From NCBI GenBank assembly GCA_927407015.1, contig CAKMJT010000002.1, positions 1 to 64,000 of the forward strand: a stretch of DNA of 64,000 nt. Direction: 5' to 3'. The DNA is from an uncultured Proteiniphilum sp. (GTDB lineage: Bacteria; Bacteroidota; Bacteroidia; Bacteroidales; Dysgonomonadaceae). The position numbers and the translations under genes were made by a program. The notes beneath the pieces were generated by a model. The model was not told the origin of the DNA. It made no database searches and worked only from the letters and a program-made list of their open reading frames with translations. Positions 44,881-53,940 of this stretch are shown here, piece by piece; positions within the stretch are counted from its first letter, which is position 1, and every line of letters starts with the position of its first letter.

Positions 44881-46110
44881 ATGGATACAGTAACATTAAC
44901 ATACGCACTGAATACTTTCTGGGTCTTAATTGCCGCAGTTTTGGTGTTTTTTATGCAAACAGGCTTCGCACTGGTGGAAGCAGGCTTTTCACGGACAAAA
45001 AATACCACCAATATTTTATTTAAAAATCTGATGGATTTTTGTATGGGTACCATCGCTTTCTGGGTGATCGGGTATGGATTCATGTATGGCACGGGAAACG
45101 GTTTTTTTGGTGAGCTGGAATTGTTCTCGAAAGTGAATCACGCCCTGGAGATTGGCATTCCCAATTCGGCCTTTTTCATTTTTCAGCTGGTGTTCGCCGC
45201 CACTGCCGCGACCATCGTCTCGGGAGCCATGGCAGAAAGAACCAAATTTAAAGCATACCTGATATACAGTATTGTGATTTCCGCAGTCATTTATCCGGTT
45301 TCAGGTCACTGGGTGTGGGGTGGTGGCTGGTTGTCGGCTATGGAAACCCCATTCCATGATTTTGCCGGGTCAACCGTCGTCCACTCCATGGGTGGATGGC
45401 TGGCATTCATTGGTGCCGCAATGCTCGGGCCGAGAATCGGTAAATACAAAAAAGGGAAAGTGAACGCCATTCCCGGACACAGCCTTACCCTGGCTGCACT
45501 GGGTGTCTTTATTCTCTGGTTAGGCTGGTTCGGATTCAACCCCGGTTCAACACTCGGCCTTTCCGATCCAGATCTGGTGGCACATATTTTCGTTACCACC
45601 AACGGTGCTGCTGCGGCAGGCGGGATAGCCACTCTGCTGATCACCTGGATAAGGTACGGTAAACCCACCTTCAGTATGACATTGAACGGCGTACTCGCCG
45701 GCCTTGTAGCCATTACCGCCGGTTGCGATGTGATAACCCCTGGAGGCGCTATCGGCATAGGTTTACTTGCCGGCATCCTGGTGGTTTTCTCGGTGGAATT
45801 TCTCGATAGAAAATTAAAAGTGGATGATCCTGTGGGCGCGATCTCTGTCCATGGTGTCTGTGGTGCTTTCGGTACGCTGATGGTGGGTCTGTTCTCCAGC
45901 AGCCCTGACCTGCCTGGATTGTTTTACGGTGGCGATGCCAGCCTGTTGATCAGCCAGCTCACTGGGGTACTTGCCATTGCCGCCTGGGCAGGTGTTGCCG
46001 GAACAGCGTTGTTTGCCCTGTTGAAATATACCATCGGTATCCGTGTGAGTGCAAAAGAAGAAGAAATAGGGCTGGATTATTTCGAACATGGGGAAAAAGC
46101 GTACAACTGA
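44881..46110 (+). CDS. amt: Ammonium transporter (Amt/MEP/Rh)
   Basis: A 409-residue inner-membrane channel with about 11 hydrophobic segments. Family motifs: MQTGFALVEAGFSRTKN near the N-terminus, GHWVWGGGWLS, DFAGSTVVHSMGGWLAF (with the conserved Asp and the pore His), FILWLGWFGFNPGS and DDPVGAISVHGVCGAFG (second pore His). Short cytoplasmic C-terminus with the conserved GLDYFEHGEKAY. Probably gated by the PII protein encoded just upstream. Confidence 0.97.
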   Translation: MDTVTLTYALNTFWVLIAAVLVFFMQTGFALVEAGFSRTKNTTNILFKNLMDFCMGTIAFWVIGYGFMYGTGNGFFGELELFSKVNHALEIGIPNSAFFIFQLVFAATAATIVSGAMAERTKFKAYLIYSIVISAVIYPVSGHWVWGGGWLSAMETPFHDFAGSTVVHSMGGWLAFIGAAMLGPRIGKYKKGKVNAIPGHSLTLAALGVFILWLGWFGFNPGSTLGLSDPDLVAHIFVTTNGAAAAGGIATLLITWIRYGKPTFSMTLNGVLAGLVAITAGCDVITPGGAIGIGLLAGILVVFSVEFLDRKLKVDDPVGAISVHGVCGAFGTLMVGLFSSSPDLPGLFYGGDASLLISQLTGVLAIAAWAGVAGTALFALLKYTIGIRVSAKEEEIGLDYFEHGEKAYN

Positions 46111-46142
46111 AGTACTGGGTTAATCAATCTTCCCGATGATAG

Positions 46143-46184
46143 GAAAGAGGGTGAGTCGTCAAATGATTTTACCCTCTTTCTCTT
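46143..46184. terminator. Bidirectional terminator between amt and argS
   Basis: GAAAGAGGGT (46143-46152) pairs perfectly with ACCCTCTTTC (46171-46180), with an 18-nt loop. T-rich sequence follows on the plus strand and A-rich sequence precedes it, so it can serve both convergent genes. Confidence 0.8.
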
Positions 46185-46195
46185 GTACCTTACTG

Positions 46196-47989
46196 TCACA
46201 TCCGTTCGGGCACATCGATGCCGAAGAGCGACATTGCCTTCTTAATTGTTAACGCTACATTCTTAGAGAGCATCAGCCTGAAGTTACGCAAGGCAGTGTG
46301 CTCCTCTTTCAGGATGGGATAGTCGTGGTAGAACTGGTTGTATTCCTTCACCAGTTCATAGACATAATTGCCGATCAGTGAAACATTGTACTCCGATCCG
46401 GCCTGCTTCACCACGGGACTAAACTCAGCCAGCAGCTGCACCAGACCTTCTTCTTTTTCCGATAAGGGTACGGAGAGTTCCATTGCTTCCGGGAGGATGA
46501 TCCCCTGTTCGGCTGCCTTGCGCAGGATCGATTGAATGCGGGCATGGGTGTACTGGATAAACGGTCCCGTGTTGCCGTTGAAATCAATCGATTCCTTCGG
46601 GTTGAAGGTCATATTTTTTTTCGGATCCACCTTCAGAATGAAATATTTGAGTGCACCCAGTCCCACCATGCGGGAGATGGCTTCAGCTTCCTCTTCGGAT
46701 ATTCCCTCCAGCTTGCCCAGCTCCTGAGAAGTTTCACGTGCTGTAGCGATCATCTCAGCCATCAGGTCGTCGGCATCCACCACGCTCCCTTCCCGCGATT
46801 TCATTTTGCCCTCGGGCAGCTCCACCATCCCGTAGGAGAAATGGACCAATCCCTTCCCGAATTCAAAACCAAGCATATCGAGCAGGATGGAGAGCACCTG
46901 GAAATGGTAGTTCTGCTCATTGCCCACCACATAGATCATCGTGTCGATGGGGTAATCGTCGAAACGCAGCCTGGCGGTACCGATATCCTGTGTCATGTAG
47001 ACCGAGGTGCCGTCGGCGCGGAGCAGCAGCTTGTGATCCAGCCCGCAGGATGTGAGGTCGGCCCACACCGAGCCATCCCCCTTCCGGTAGAAGAGTCCTT
47101 CTTTTAATCCACGTAGAACCTCTTCTTTCCCGGCAAGATAGGTCTGCGATTCGTAGTAGATTTTGTCGAACGAGACGCCCATCTGCCGGTAGGTCTTATC
47201 GAAACCGGCATAAACCCAGTCGTTCATCATCTTCCAGAGATTCACCGTGGCGGCATCATGCGCTTCCCACTTGCGCAGCATCTCCCGAGCTTCCTCCATC
47301 AGCAGCGACTGCGCCTCAGCCTCCTCTTTGCTAAAACCCTGCGCCTGCAGGGCAGCCAGCTCCTCTTTGTATTTTTTGTCGAACAGCACATAGTAGTCGC
47401 CAATCAGATGATCCCCCTTTTTACCGGTCGATTCAGGCGTTTCGCCATTGCCCCACATCTGCCAGGCGAGCATCGACTTGCAGATGTGGATGCCGCGGTC
47501 GTTCACGATATTGGTTTTCACCACCTTTTTGCCGTTGGCGCGCAGCACTTCGCTCAGCGCATGCCCCAGCAGGTTGTTGCGTACATGTCCCAGGTGCAGC
47601 GGCTTATTGGTGTTGGGGGAGGAGTACTCCACCATGAAGAGCGGTGCATCGTCTGTCACAGGAGTGAAGCCATATTGGGGTTCCGCATCCATATCCTGCA
47701 GCAATCTTACCCACACGGTGGGAGCAATACTCAGGTTGAGGAATCCTTTGATCACGTTGTATGCAGCGATTACGGGCGATTTCTCCGCCAGCCACGCCCC
47801 GATCTCCCCTGCCGTCTGTTCGGGACTCTTGCGTGAAATCTTCAGCAGCGAAAAAGTCACCAGCGTATAGTGCCCTGTAAACTCTTTTTTTGTCTTCTGA
47901 AGTGTGATCTGTGATGCCTCCACACCGGCACCATAAAGATGACTGATGGCACCGATTACGGCTTCCTGTAGTATCTGTTCGATTCGCAT
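46196..47989 (-). CDS. argS: Arginyl-tRNA synthetase
   Basis: A 597-residue class I aminoacyl-tRNA synthetase that charges tRNA-Arg. It has the N-terminal Add-1 domain, the HIGH-type motif (SSPNTNKPLHLGHVRNN), and the GxxKSR region MKSREGSVVDADDL. The C-terminal anticodon-binding helices end with ALTIKKAMSLFGIDVPERM, typical for ArgRS. The start at 47989 (MRIEQILQEAV) is chosen over 48043, because a TACCTTTG promoter box lies between them and 18 residues upstream do not fit the family. Confidence 0.97.
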   Translation of the reverse strand: MRIEQILQEAVIGAISHLYGAGVEASQITLQKTKKEFTGHYTLVTFSLLKISRKSPEQTAGEIGAWLAEKSPVIAAYNVIKGFLNLSIAPTVWVRLLQDMDAEPQYGFTPVTDDAPLFMVEYSSPNTNKPLHLGHVRNNLLGHALSEVLRANGKKVVKTNIVNDRGIHICKSMLAWQMWGNGETPESTGKKGDHLIGDYYVLFDKKYKEELAALQAQGFSKEEAEAQSLLMEEAREMLRKWEAHDAATVNLWKMMNDWVYAGFDKTYRQMGVSFDKIYYESQTYLAGKEEVLRGLKEGLFYRKGDGSVWADLTSCGLDHKLLLRADGTSVYMTQDIGTARLRFDDYPIDTMIYVVGNEQNYHFQVLSILLDMLGFEFGKGLVHFSYGMVELPEGKMKSREGSVVDADDLMAEMIATARETSQELGKLEGISEEEAEAISRMVGLGALKYFILKVDPKKNMTFNPKESIDFNGNTGPFIQYTHARIQSILRKAAEQGIILPEAMELSVPLSEKEEGLVQLLAEFSPVVKQAGSEYNVSLIGNYVYELVKEYNQFYHDYPILKEEHTALRNFRLMLSKNVALTIKKAMSLFGIDVPERM

Positions 47990-48013
47990 AATTGAAGTTG
48001 CTGATTGAAAGCG

Positions 48014-48021
48014 CAAAGGTA
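48014..48021 (-). promoter_or_regulatory. -7 box (TACCTTTG) before argS
   Basis: CAAAGGTA on the plus strand reads TACCTTTG on the minus strand, 24 bp before the argS ATG at 47989. It supports that start and an argS promoter separate from tcdA. Confidence 0.6.
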
Positions 48022-48039
48022 AGAAAAAGGAAAGAAAGT

Positions 48040-48783
48040 TCACACTTTCTTCACGATATCCTGTATCACCAGTCCGGAGAGGGTAAAGCCGAAGATGGCG
48101 GTGACATGTACGATGGTGCCATTGGTCCGCGCTTTATGGAAGCTGCCGTGCTCGTCGGCATTCTCCAGTGCCTCTTCCCCCCTGTTCTCCAGCAGCTCCT
48201 CGCTGTAGACGCAGAGGAAAGGTCTGTGGGGCCTCTCCCCTCTGCGCATGCGCTGACGCAGGGCCGCTGCCAGCTTGCAGCCGCGTACCTTCCAGAAGTC
48301 ATCGACCCGTATCTGTTGCGGGTCCATTTTTAGTGCTGCCCCCATGGAGGAAAAGACGGTTGCCCCCGTATGGGAGGCACTGTTCAGCAGATGAGCCTTG
48401 TGTGAGAGGGAGTCGATGGCATCGATGATATAATCGTACTGCTCCAGGTGAAACGACGCGGAGGAGGCTTCACTGTATATCTCCGGGATGGCGATGATCT
48501 CTGCATGAGGGTTGATCTCTGTCAGCCGCTTTTTCAGCACCTCCACCTTCAGTTCGCCAATCGTCCGGGTGGTGGCCGGCAGCTGGCGGTTGCTGTTTGC
48601 CACCGCCACACGGTCGGAATCGACCAGGGTAAGATGCATGATCCCGCTGCGGATCAACCCCTCGGCACACCAGCTGCCCACGCCTCCCACGCCGAAGAGA
48701 ATCACCCTCTTAGCTGCCAGCGCCCGCATCGCCTCCCTGCCGATCAGCAGTTCGGTACGGGCAAACAGTTCGCTGTACTCCAT
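48040..48783 (-). CDS. tcdA: tRNA threonylcarbamoyladenosine dehydratase
   Basis: A 247-residue E1-like (ThiF-fold) enzyme that cyclises t6A37 in tRNA using ATP. The nucleotide-binding loop is GVGGVGSWCAEGLIRSG (about 32-48), followed by DSDRVAVANSNRQLPA and YIIDAIDSLSHKAHLL. Length and motifs match TcdA/CsdL. The stop lies 50 bp upstream of argS, in the same direction. Confidence 0.93.
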   Translation of the reverse strand: MEYSELFARTELLIGREAMRALAAKRVILFGVGGVGSWCAEGLIRSGIMHLTLVDSDRVAVANSNRQLPATTRTIGELKVEVLKKRLTEINPHAEIIAIPEIYSEASSASFHLEQYDYIIDAIDSLSHKAHLLNSASHTGATVFSSMGAALKMDPQQIRVDDFWKVRGCKLAAALRQRMRRGERPHRPFLCVYSEELLENRGEEALENADEHGSFHKARTNGTIVHVTAIFGFTLSGLVIQDIVKKV

Positions 48784-48857
48784 TCTGTTCCTGTATTTGC
48801 GATCTTCACTGAATGCATTTTGTCACATATTACTGAGATCAGTCGCACTTTTATCTG

Positions 48858-48865
48858 CAAAAGTA
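48858..48865 (-). promoter_or_regulatory. -7 box (TACTTTTG) before tcdA
   Basis: CAAAAGTA on the plus strand reads TACTTTTG on the minus strand, 75 bp upstream of the tcdA ATG. Confidence 0.6.
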
Positions 48866-48956
48866 GTACAATCTGCCGAAAAAAAGAATTGGATGCCGCA
48901 TCGGGATCAACGACCGGATAGAGGATTGATTGGACATACCTTCCCATAGGGGTCAA

Positions 48957-48994
48957 TGAAAAGGAGAGTGAAACCATACTGCGAATCACCCTCC
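48957..48994 (-). terminator. Terminator downstream of rubrerythrin gene
   Basis: On the minus strand GGAGGGTGA pairs with TCACTCTCC (one G-U pair) and is followed by TTTTC. Plus-strand positions of the arms are 48986-48994 and 48963-48971. Confidence 0.65.
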
Positions 48995-49019
48995 ATGGTA
49001 CGTTCAGATAAAGAATCTG

Positions 49020-49598
49020 CTAGTAGAATCTGTCGTTCTTCGGCTCGAAGTATGCTTGCGGATGCAGGCAGGTAGGGCAGTTCTTCGGCGGTTTCCTGCC
49101 GGTGAACACATAACCGCAATGGCGGCACAGCCATTCAATCTCCTCGTCACGGGAGAATACGGTTCCGTTTTCTACCCGTTCCAGCAGCTTCAGGTATCGT
49201 CCTTCGTGGATTGCCTCTGCTTTGGCAACCATGCGGTACATCGTGGCGATCTCCTTGAACCCTTCCTCATCGGCCACCTCGGCGAAGTGGGGATAAAGGT
49301 CAGTCCACTCTTCATTCTCTCCTTCGGCAGCTGCTTTCAGGTTCTCGGCAGTCGTGCCGATCACTCCGGCAGGGTAGGAGGCGGTGATCTCCACCATGCC
49401 ACCCTCGAGGTATCTGAACATCCGTTTGGCATGCGACATCTCCTGATCGGCCGTCTCCTGGAAGATAGCGGCTATCTGCTCAAATCCTTCTTTCTTCGCC
49501 TCTTTGGCAAAAAATGTATAGCGCATTCTGGCTTGTGACTCCCCTGCAAAAGATTTCAGCAGGTTTAGTTCGGTTTGGGTTCCTTTTACACTCTTCAT
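49020..49598 (-). CDS. rbr: Rubrerythrin
   Basis: A 192-residue non-haem di-iron peroxidase that protects anaerobes from hydrogen peroxide. The four-helix ferritin-like domain carries the E..R..Y and E..DQE..H iron ligands (FAGESQARMRY; ETADQEMSHAKRM; later EEGFKEIATMYRMVAKAEAIHE). The C-terminal rubredoxin domain has two CxxC pairs (CRHCGYVFTG, CPTCLHPQAYFE) that bind a single iron. A TATTTTTG box lies on the minus strand at 49713-49720. Indicates an anaerobic or microaerophilic lifestyle. Confidence 0.97.
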   Translation of the reverse strand: MKSVKGTQTELNLLKSFAGESQARMRYTFFAKEAKKEGFEQIAAIFQETADQEMSHAKRMFRYLEGGMVEITASYPAGVIGTTAENLKAAAEGENEEWTDLYPHFAEVADEEGFKEIATMYRMVAKAEAIHEGRYLKLLERVENGTVFSRDEEIEWLCRHCGYVFTGRKPPKNCPTCLHPQAYFEPKNDRFY

Positions 49599-49712
49599 AC
49601 GATTTAATTTATTTGATGTGTTTGCTATTTCATTCGGGACATTTGCGAATACAATGAACGGAGACAGGCCTGCCGTGACGCTGTACTATCTGCTCATGAG
49701 CGTGTATGCTGA

Positions 49713-49720
49713 CAAAAATA
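49713..49720 (-). promoter_or_regulatory. -7 box (TATTTTTG) before rubrerythrin gene
   Basis: CAAAAATA on the plus strand reads TATTTTTG on the minus strand, with a TTTG-like element about 15 bp further upstream. The leader is about 110 nt. Confidence 0.5.
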
Positions 49721-49788
49721 CACATTTTTCAGGATCAAAAAAAATAAACGGCTAACCTGTAGCTATTTAAAATCTTTCTAAATTGAGC

Positions 49789-51660
49789 TCATGCCCGTTC
49801 GCTGAGTTCGAGCCAGCGCATGGTTTTCTCATCGATCAGGGTCATGATCTCAGACAGACGGGTAGATTTTTTCATCAGTTCACTGGAAGAAAGGTTACCC
49901 GAGGAGAGCGCTGCGGTGATCGCTGTTTTCTCTGCCTCCAGTTGTTCGATCTCCTGTTCAAGCGATGCAAACTCACGTTTCTCGCTGAAGGTGAGCTTCG
50001 TTTTCTCTTCCGTCCTGTTGCGACGCTGCTCCTGTTCCGGCTTGCCTGCTTTCACCTCTCCGGTCTCCTTCCTGTCCTGCAGCTGCTTCCAGTCGCGGTA
50101 CTGTGTATAGTTTCCCGGGAAATCCTGTATCCTTGCATCACCGTGGAACACCAGGAGATGGTCCACCACCTTGTCCATGAAGAAGCGGTCGTGTGACACC
50201 ACGATCAGGCATCCCCTGAACCCTTTCAGGTACTCTTCCAGGATGTTGAGCGTGATGATATCCAGGTCGTTGGTCGGCTCGTCCAGCACCAGGAAGTTGG
50301 GATTGGTGATCAGCACGGTACAGAGATAGAGCCGACGCTTCTCCCCACCGCTGAGCTTGTAGACGTAGTTATGCTGTTTCTCCGGTGCGAAGAGGAAATG
50401 TTGCAGGAACTGAGAGGCGGTGAGCTTGCTGCCGTTTCCCAGGTCGATCACCTCTGCTATCTGTTGAACCACATCGATCACCTTCATCTGCTCGTCGAAC
50501 AGCAGGCCGTCCTGACTGTAATAGCCGAAACGGACCGTTTCTCCGATCTCGAAGGTGCCGCTATCGGGTTCCACCTCCTCCAGCAGCATCTTTACGAAGG
50601 TCGATTTGCCAGTGCCATTGTTCCCCACGATGCCCATCTTTTCGTATCGCGCGAAGATATAGTTAAAGTCGTCGGTGATCCTGACATCCCCGAACCGTTT
50701 GCTCACATGCTTCGCCTCGAAGATCTTATTCCCGATGTAGGCACCTTTGGCTGCCAGGCGGATCCCTTCCTCCTCACGTCGTTGCTGCGCCTTTTCCTCC
50801 AGCGTGTAGAAGGCATCGATACGCGATTTGGCTTTCGTGGCACGTGCCTGCGGCTGACGGCGCATCCACTCCAGCTCTTTCCGCATCAGGTTTCGGGCGC
50901 GATCCGTCTCCGTGTTTTGTGCTGCCACGCGTTCATCTCTTTTCTCCAGATAATAGGAAAAATTGCCTTTGTAGCTGAAGAGCTGTTTCTCGTCTATCTC
51001 CAGGATCTGCGTGCAGATGCGGTCGAGGAAGTAACGGTCGTGGGTCACCATCAGCAGGCTCATCCTGTTGCGGTTGAGGTGATCTTCCAGCCATTCCACC
51101 ATCTCCAGGTCGAGGTGGTTGGTAGGCTCATCCATGACCAGCAGCTCCGGCTCGCTGATCAGCACGTTGGCCAGTGCCACACGTTTTACCTGTCCCCCCG
51201 ACAGTTCACCCATCTTCTGGTGGAAATCGGTGATCTTCAGCTGTGAGAGAATCTGCTTAATCCGCTGTTCGTAATCCCACGCTTTCAGCAGGTCCATCTG
51301 CATCAGCACCTCGTCCAGTCCCTCCTGGTCGTTGGCAGAGAGAATCTCCTCATAGCTGGCTATCAGCTTCACCGTCTCATTGTCGGCACTGAAGCAGGCT
51401 TCCAGCACTGTCAGTGCCGGATCGAACAGCGGCGACTGTTCCAGGCAGGCAAACCGGATATCATTGCGAAACACCACCCTTCCTTCGTCATAGCCCTCCT
51501 TCCCTGCAATGATGTTCAGCAGGGTGGTCTTGCCCGACCCGTTGCGGGCGATCAGGCCGATCTTATCGCCTTCGGCAATGCCGAATGAGATATTGCGGAA
51601 GAGCAGCAGGTCGCCAAAGCTCTTGGTGAGCGTATCGATTTGCAGGAGAGGATGAGCCAT
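49789..51660 (-). CDS. ABC-F family ATPase (Uup-like)
   Basis: A 623-residue cytoplasmic protein with two ABC ATPase domains and no membrane segments. Walker A motifs are ARNGSGKTTLLN and GNNGTGKSTFVK, signatures are LSGGQVKRVALA and LSGGEKRRLYL, and Walker B motifs are VMDEPTNHLD and VLDEPTNDLD. A linker (about 240-310) and a C-terminal coiled-coil region (about 535-623) match the Uup subgroup, which acts on ribosomes and/or branched DNA rather than in transport. Own promoter at 51680-51687. Confidence 0.94.
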   Translation of the reverse strand: MAHPLLQIDTLTKSFGDLLLFRNISFGIAEGDKIGLIARNGSGKTTLLNIIAGKEGYDEGRVVFRNDIRFACLEQSPLFDPALTVLEACFSADNETVKLIASYEEILSANDQEGLDEVLMQMDLLKAWDYEQRIKQILSQLKITDFHQKMGELSGGQVKRVALANVLISEPELLVMDEPTNHLDLEMVEWLEDHLNRNRMSLLMVTHDRYFLDRICTQILEIDEKQLFSYKGNFSYYLEKRDERVAAQNTETDRARNLMRKELEWMRRQPQARATKAKSRIDAFYTLEEKAQQRREEEGIRLAAKGAYIGNKIFEAKHVSKRFGDVRITDDFNYIFARYEKMGIVGNNGTGKSTFVKMLLEEVEPDSGTFEIGETVRFGYYSQDGLLFDEQMKVIDVVQQIAEVIDLGNGSKLTASQFLQHFLFAPEKQHNYVYKLSGGEKRRLYLCTVLITNPNFLVLDEPTNDLDIITLNILEEYLKGFRGCLIVVSHDRFFMDKVVDHLLVFHGDARIQDFPGNYTQYRDWKQLQDRKETGEVKAGKPEQEQRRNRTEEKTKLTFSEKREFASLEQEIEQLEAEKTAITAALSSGNLSSSELMKKSTRLSEIMTLIDEKTMRWLELSERA

Positions 51661-51679
51661 CTGTTTTTGAATTTGAGGT

Positions 51680-51687
51680 CAAAAGTA
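51680..51687 (-). promoter_or_regulatory. -7 box (TACTTTTG) before ABC-F gene
   Basis: CAAAAGTA on the plus strand reads TACTTTTG on the minus strand, 20 bp upstream of the ATG. Confidence 0.6.
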
Positions 51688-51734
51688 CAAAAAACAATTG
51701 ATAACTCTCTCCCGACAGCTCTGTTTGAAGAGTT

Positions 51735-53789
51735 TCAAAATCGCCACCTCAGGTAGAGAAAGAGATCTGTCCTGCTGTTGCCGTCGATGAGCTCTGTGCC
51801 GCTGCCAATGGTGTCACGGTCGAAATAGCGGGAATAACCTGCCTTGACGGAAACGGAAAGGGCAGGCGTTACCACCTGCTTGACGGAGAGTGCCACACGG
51901 ATTCCCTTCCCGTAGAAAGAGGGCATATAGAAGGTGTTGAGCAAATTTCGTTCATAGGAGTAGAGCCGCGCATTGTAACCCGTGGCATCGAAAAAAGCCA
52001 GATAGGTATCGCCCGTGAGACTTTTATCGCCTCTGTAGCTGATATTCTGTGAGATCATATATCCGTTTTCTGCCGGGAAAGGTTTTTCCTTGTAATGATT
52101 GAAATCGGCGGTGGTACGAAAGTCCCAGCCGCTGTGCCTCTCGTGTGTGTACCGGACACGGAGCTTATGGGTGGCGTAGGGCAGGACGGATACGCTGTTT
52201 TCATCGGGCCAGCTCATGTTCTTCTCTTTTTGATTGTACTTGTATCGTATATCCAGTACCGACTGGCGTGTGATTGTCAGGGTGGCCAGCAAATAAAAAT
52301 CAACACCTTTCGAAGGCATATCCACTCCATATTTCAACCAGGGGTAGCGGACAAAATCGATGTAGGTGTTCACCGATAACTTGCTGACAGGAGTAAACAG
52401 GGCTCCCATAAAAAGACCCTGCTCATTCCTGACACTGCCACCTTCGGAGAAGGCCTGTGCATATACAGCGTTGTACGTGATGGGGTAGTAGCGGTGCAAA
52501 AGCGTGAGAGAGAAGTCGGGAGACGGGTTGTAGCGGGCCGTATTCAAGGTGGCCACAGCCCCGTTTCCGGAAAAAGCTGTCTCACCGGCAAAAATAAATC
52601 CCGGTAGCTGCCACGAGTAGTCGATGCTGCCATTCACATAGGCAGAATCTCTGAGATAGTAGATATTGTAGTCCCGTGGTGCGGGATTAACCATTCTGTT
52701 ATAGGAATGATAAAGTCCGCTGATCCCCACCTGAAAACCCTTCTTCCGGAAGTTGACATTCCCTCCCGCTACCTGTTCCCTGGTGTTATTTTTCTTCTCT
52801 CTTTCCGACTGAGTCCGGTGCAATCCATCGGTTTTCAGGGAGGTGATCTGTCCATTTTCAGAGAGATTGGCATCGATGTGTTTACCGGAGTAAAAGGTGG
52901 TGATGGATACGTTGCCCGTTTGCAGGACGGTCGCCACACCCCTGAAGAAACCGCTTTCAGCAGTCGAGAAATGGCGTTTGGGCCCGAGTGTGCGACGGGC
53001 CACATTGTCCGAACTCCATGCCTTGCTCACCATGAAATCGTTGTTCAGGATCAGTCCCTGTCCGAAGGAGAGCCTGTAATCGCCGAGGGCAGCTGATTTC
53101 AGTATGCCGAAATCCCTGATGACCAGGTGGAAGCCGTAATGATCATATCCTTTGGTGTAGCCCGGTTTGAAGAACGGCTCGCCGGCATCTTTCTCCGCGG
53201 TGATTCCGGTCTGGATTTTATCGCGATAGCTGAACGAATAACGCAGCGAGGTGTAGAAGTCTTCACCCCGGTATTTCCGGTTGGGGTATCGCTGCAGTAT
53301 GCTGTCCGTAAATTCTCCATAACCGGCACGCGGTGTGACTGTTTTGTCAAAACGGAACTGAAGCTCACTCTGCCCGTTGATGAACATTCCCGACAGCTTC
53401 TGCGGCATCTTTATTTGATCTGTTTCACCCACATAGAAGAAAGGGAGTATCCTCTCCACCGTTCGTATGTCGAGGTAAGGTACGTTCCTTAATTCAAAAA
53501 CAGTGTACAGGGGGCGGTTTTTCTCCAGAAAATCCATGATGGCGGTGATTTCTTCCATCGATAGCAGGGGAAATCGTTCCAGCTGATCACGGGTGATCCT
53601 GTTCAGGTTCATGGGATTGTTCTCCAGAAAGAGCAATTCTTCATACATGTTCTCAATGGCGGATTCATTCATTTCTTCTTCCTCAGCCAGCTGCTCCACA
53701 AATTCGCGCCAATTTGCATGCTGGGCATTCAGGCCGCTGACAGATCCGAAAAAGAGGAAGAGGAGACCAGATATCAGAAAATTTTTCAT
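51735..53789 (-). CDS. Exported HhH-domain protein with C-terminal barrel
   Basis: 684 residues: signal peptide about 1-22 (ISGLLFLFFGSVSGLNAQ), then helix-hairpin-helix-type repeats at about 50-120 (NLNRITRDQLERFPLLS; LRNVPYLDIRTVERILPFF). A long stretch of alternating aromatic strands follows, ending RTDLFLYLRWRF as outer-membrane barrels do. This architecture is widespread in Bacteroidota without an assigned function; extracellular DNA binding or uptake is sometimes suggested because of the HhH (ComEA-like) part. The ATG at 53789 is chosen since it begins the signal peptide; the frame is open further to 54086 but overlaps the divergent gene. Confidence 0.82.
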   Translation of the reverse strand: MKNFLISGLLFLFFGSVSGLNAQHANWREFVEQLAEEEEMNESAIENMYEELLFLENNPMNLNRITRDQLERFPLLSMEEITAIMDFLEKNRPLYTVFELRNVPYLDIRTVERILPFFYVGETDQIKMPQKLSGMFINGQSELQFRFDKTVTPRAGYGEFTDSILQRYPNRKYRGEDFYTSLRYSFSYRDKIQTGITAEKDAGEPFFKPGYTKGYDHYGFHLVIRDFGILKSAALGDYRLSFGQGLILNNDFMVSKAWSSDNVARRTLGPKRHFSTAESGFFRGVATVLQTGNVSITTFYSGKHIDANLSENGQITSLKTDGLHRTQSEREKKNNTREQVAGGNVNFRKKGFQVGISGLYHSYNRMVNPAPRDYNIYYLRDSAYVNGSIDYSWQLPGFIFAGETAFSGNGAVATLNTARYNPSPDFSLTLLHRYYPITYNAVYAQAFSEGGSVRNEQGLFMGALFTPVSKLSVNTYIDFVRYPWLKYGVDMPSKGVDFYLLATLTITRQSVLDIRYKYNQKEKNMSWPDENSVSVLPYATHKLRVRYTHERHSGWDFRTTADFNHYKEKPFPAENGYMISQNISYRGDKSLTGDTYLAFFDATGYNARLYSYERNLLNTFYMPSFYGKGIRVALSVKQVVTPALSVSVKAGYSRYFDRDTIGSGTELIDGNSRTDLFLYLRWRF

Positions 53790-53846
53790 GACAGGTACTC
53801 TGTTTCGGGTAAGTAAAAGCGATTCCCACAAAAATAGGTCTTTTTT

Positions 53847-53864
53847 TATATTTGCGCAAATATA
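53847..53864. promoter_or_regulatory. 18-bp palindrome with two opposed -7 boxes
   Basis: TATATTTGCGCAAATATA is a perfect palindrome. Each strand reads TATATTTG, a full match to TAnnTTTG. The minus-strand copy is well placed for the HhH-barrel gene (leader about 50 nt). The plus-strand copy could serve the mltF-like gene, which also has TACCTTTG at 53907-53914. Confidence 0.65.
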
Positions 53865-53906
53865 TGAGTATAAAACAGATAACTCGCTTGTTTTGGATTT
53901 TTTTTG

Positions 53907-53914
53907 TACCTTTG
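53907..53914 (+). promoter_or_regulatory. -7 box (TACCTTTG) before mltF-like gene
   Basis: TACCTTTG matches TAnnTTTG, 26 bp before the ATG at 53941, with a TTG about 16 bp further upstream. Confidence 0.6.
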
Positions 53915-53940
53915 TCTTCGGATACACAAAGCAGGGAAGT

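Noticed and set aside
50371-51246. 291-codon plus-strand frame
   Set aside because: Antisense to the ABC-F gene, which has all its ATPase motifs; His/Leu-rich shadow translation.
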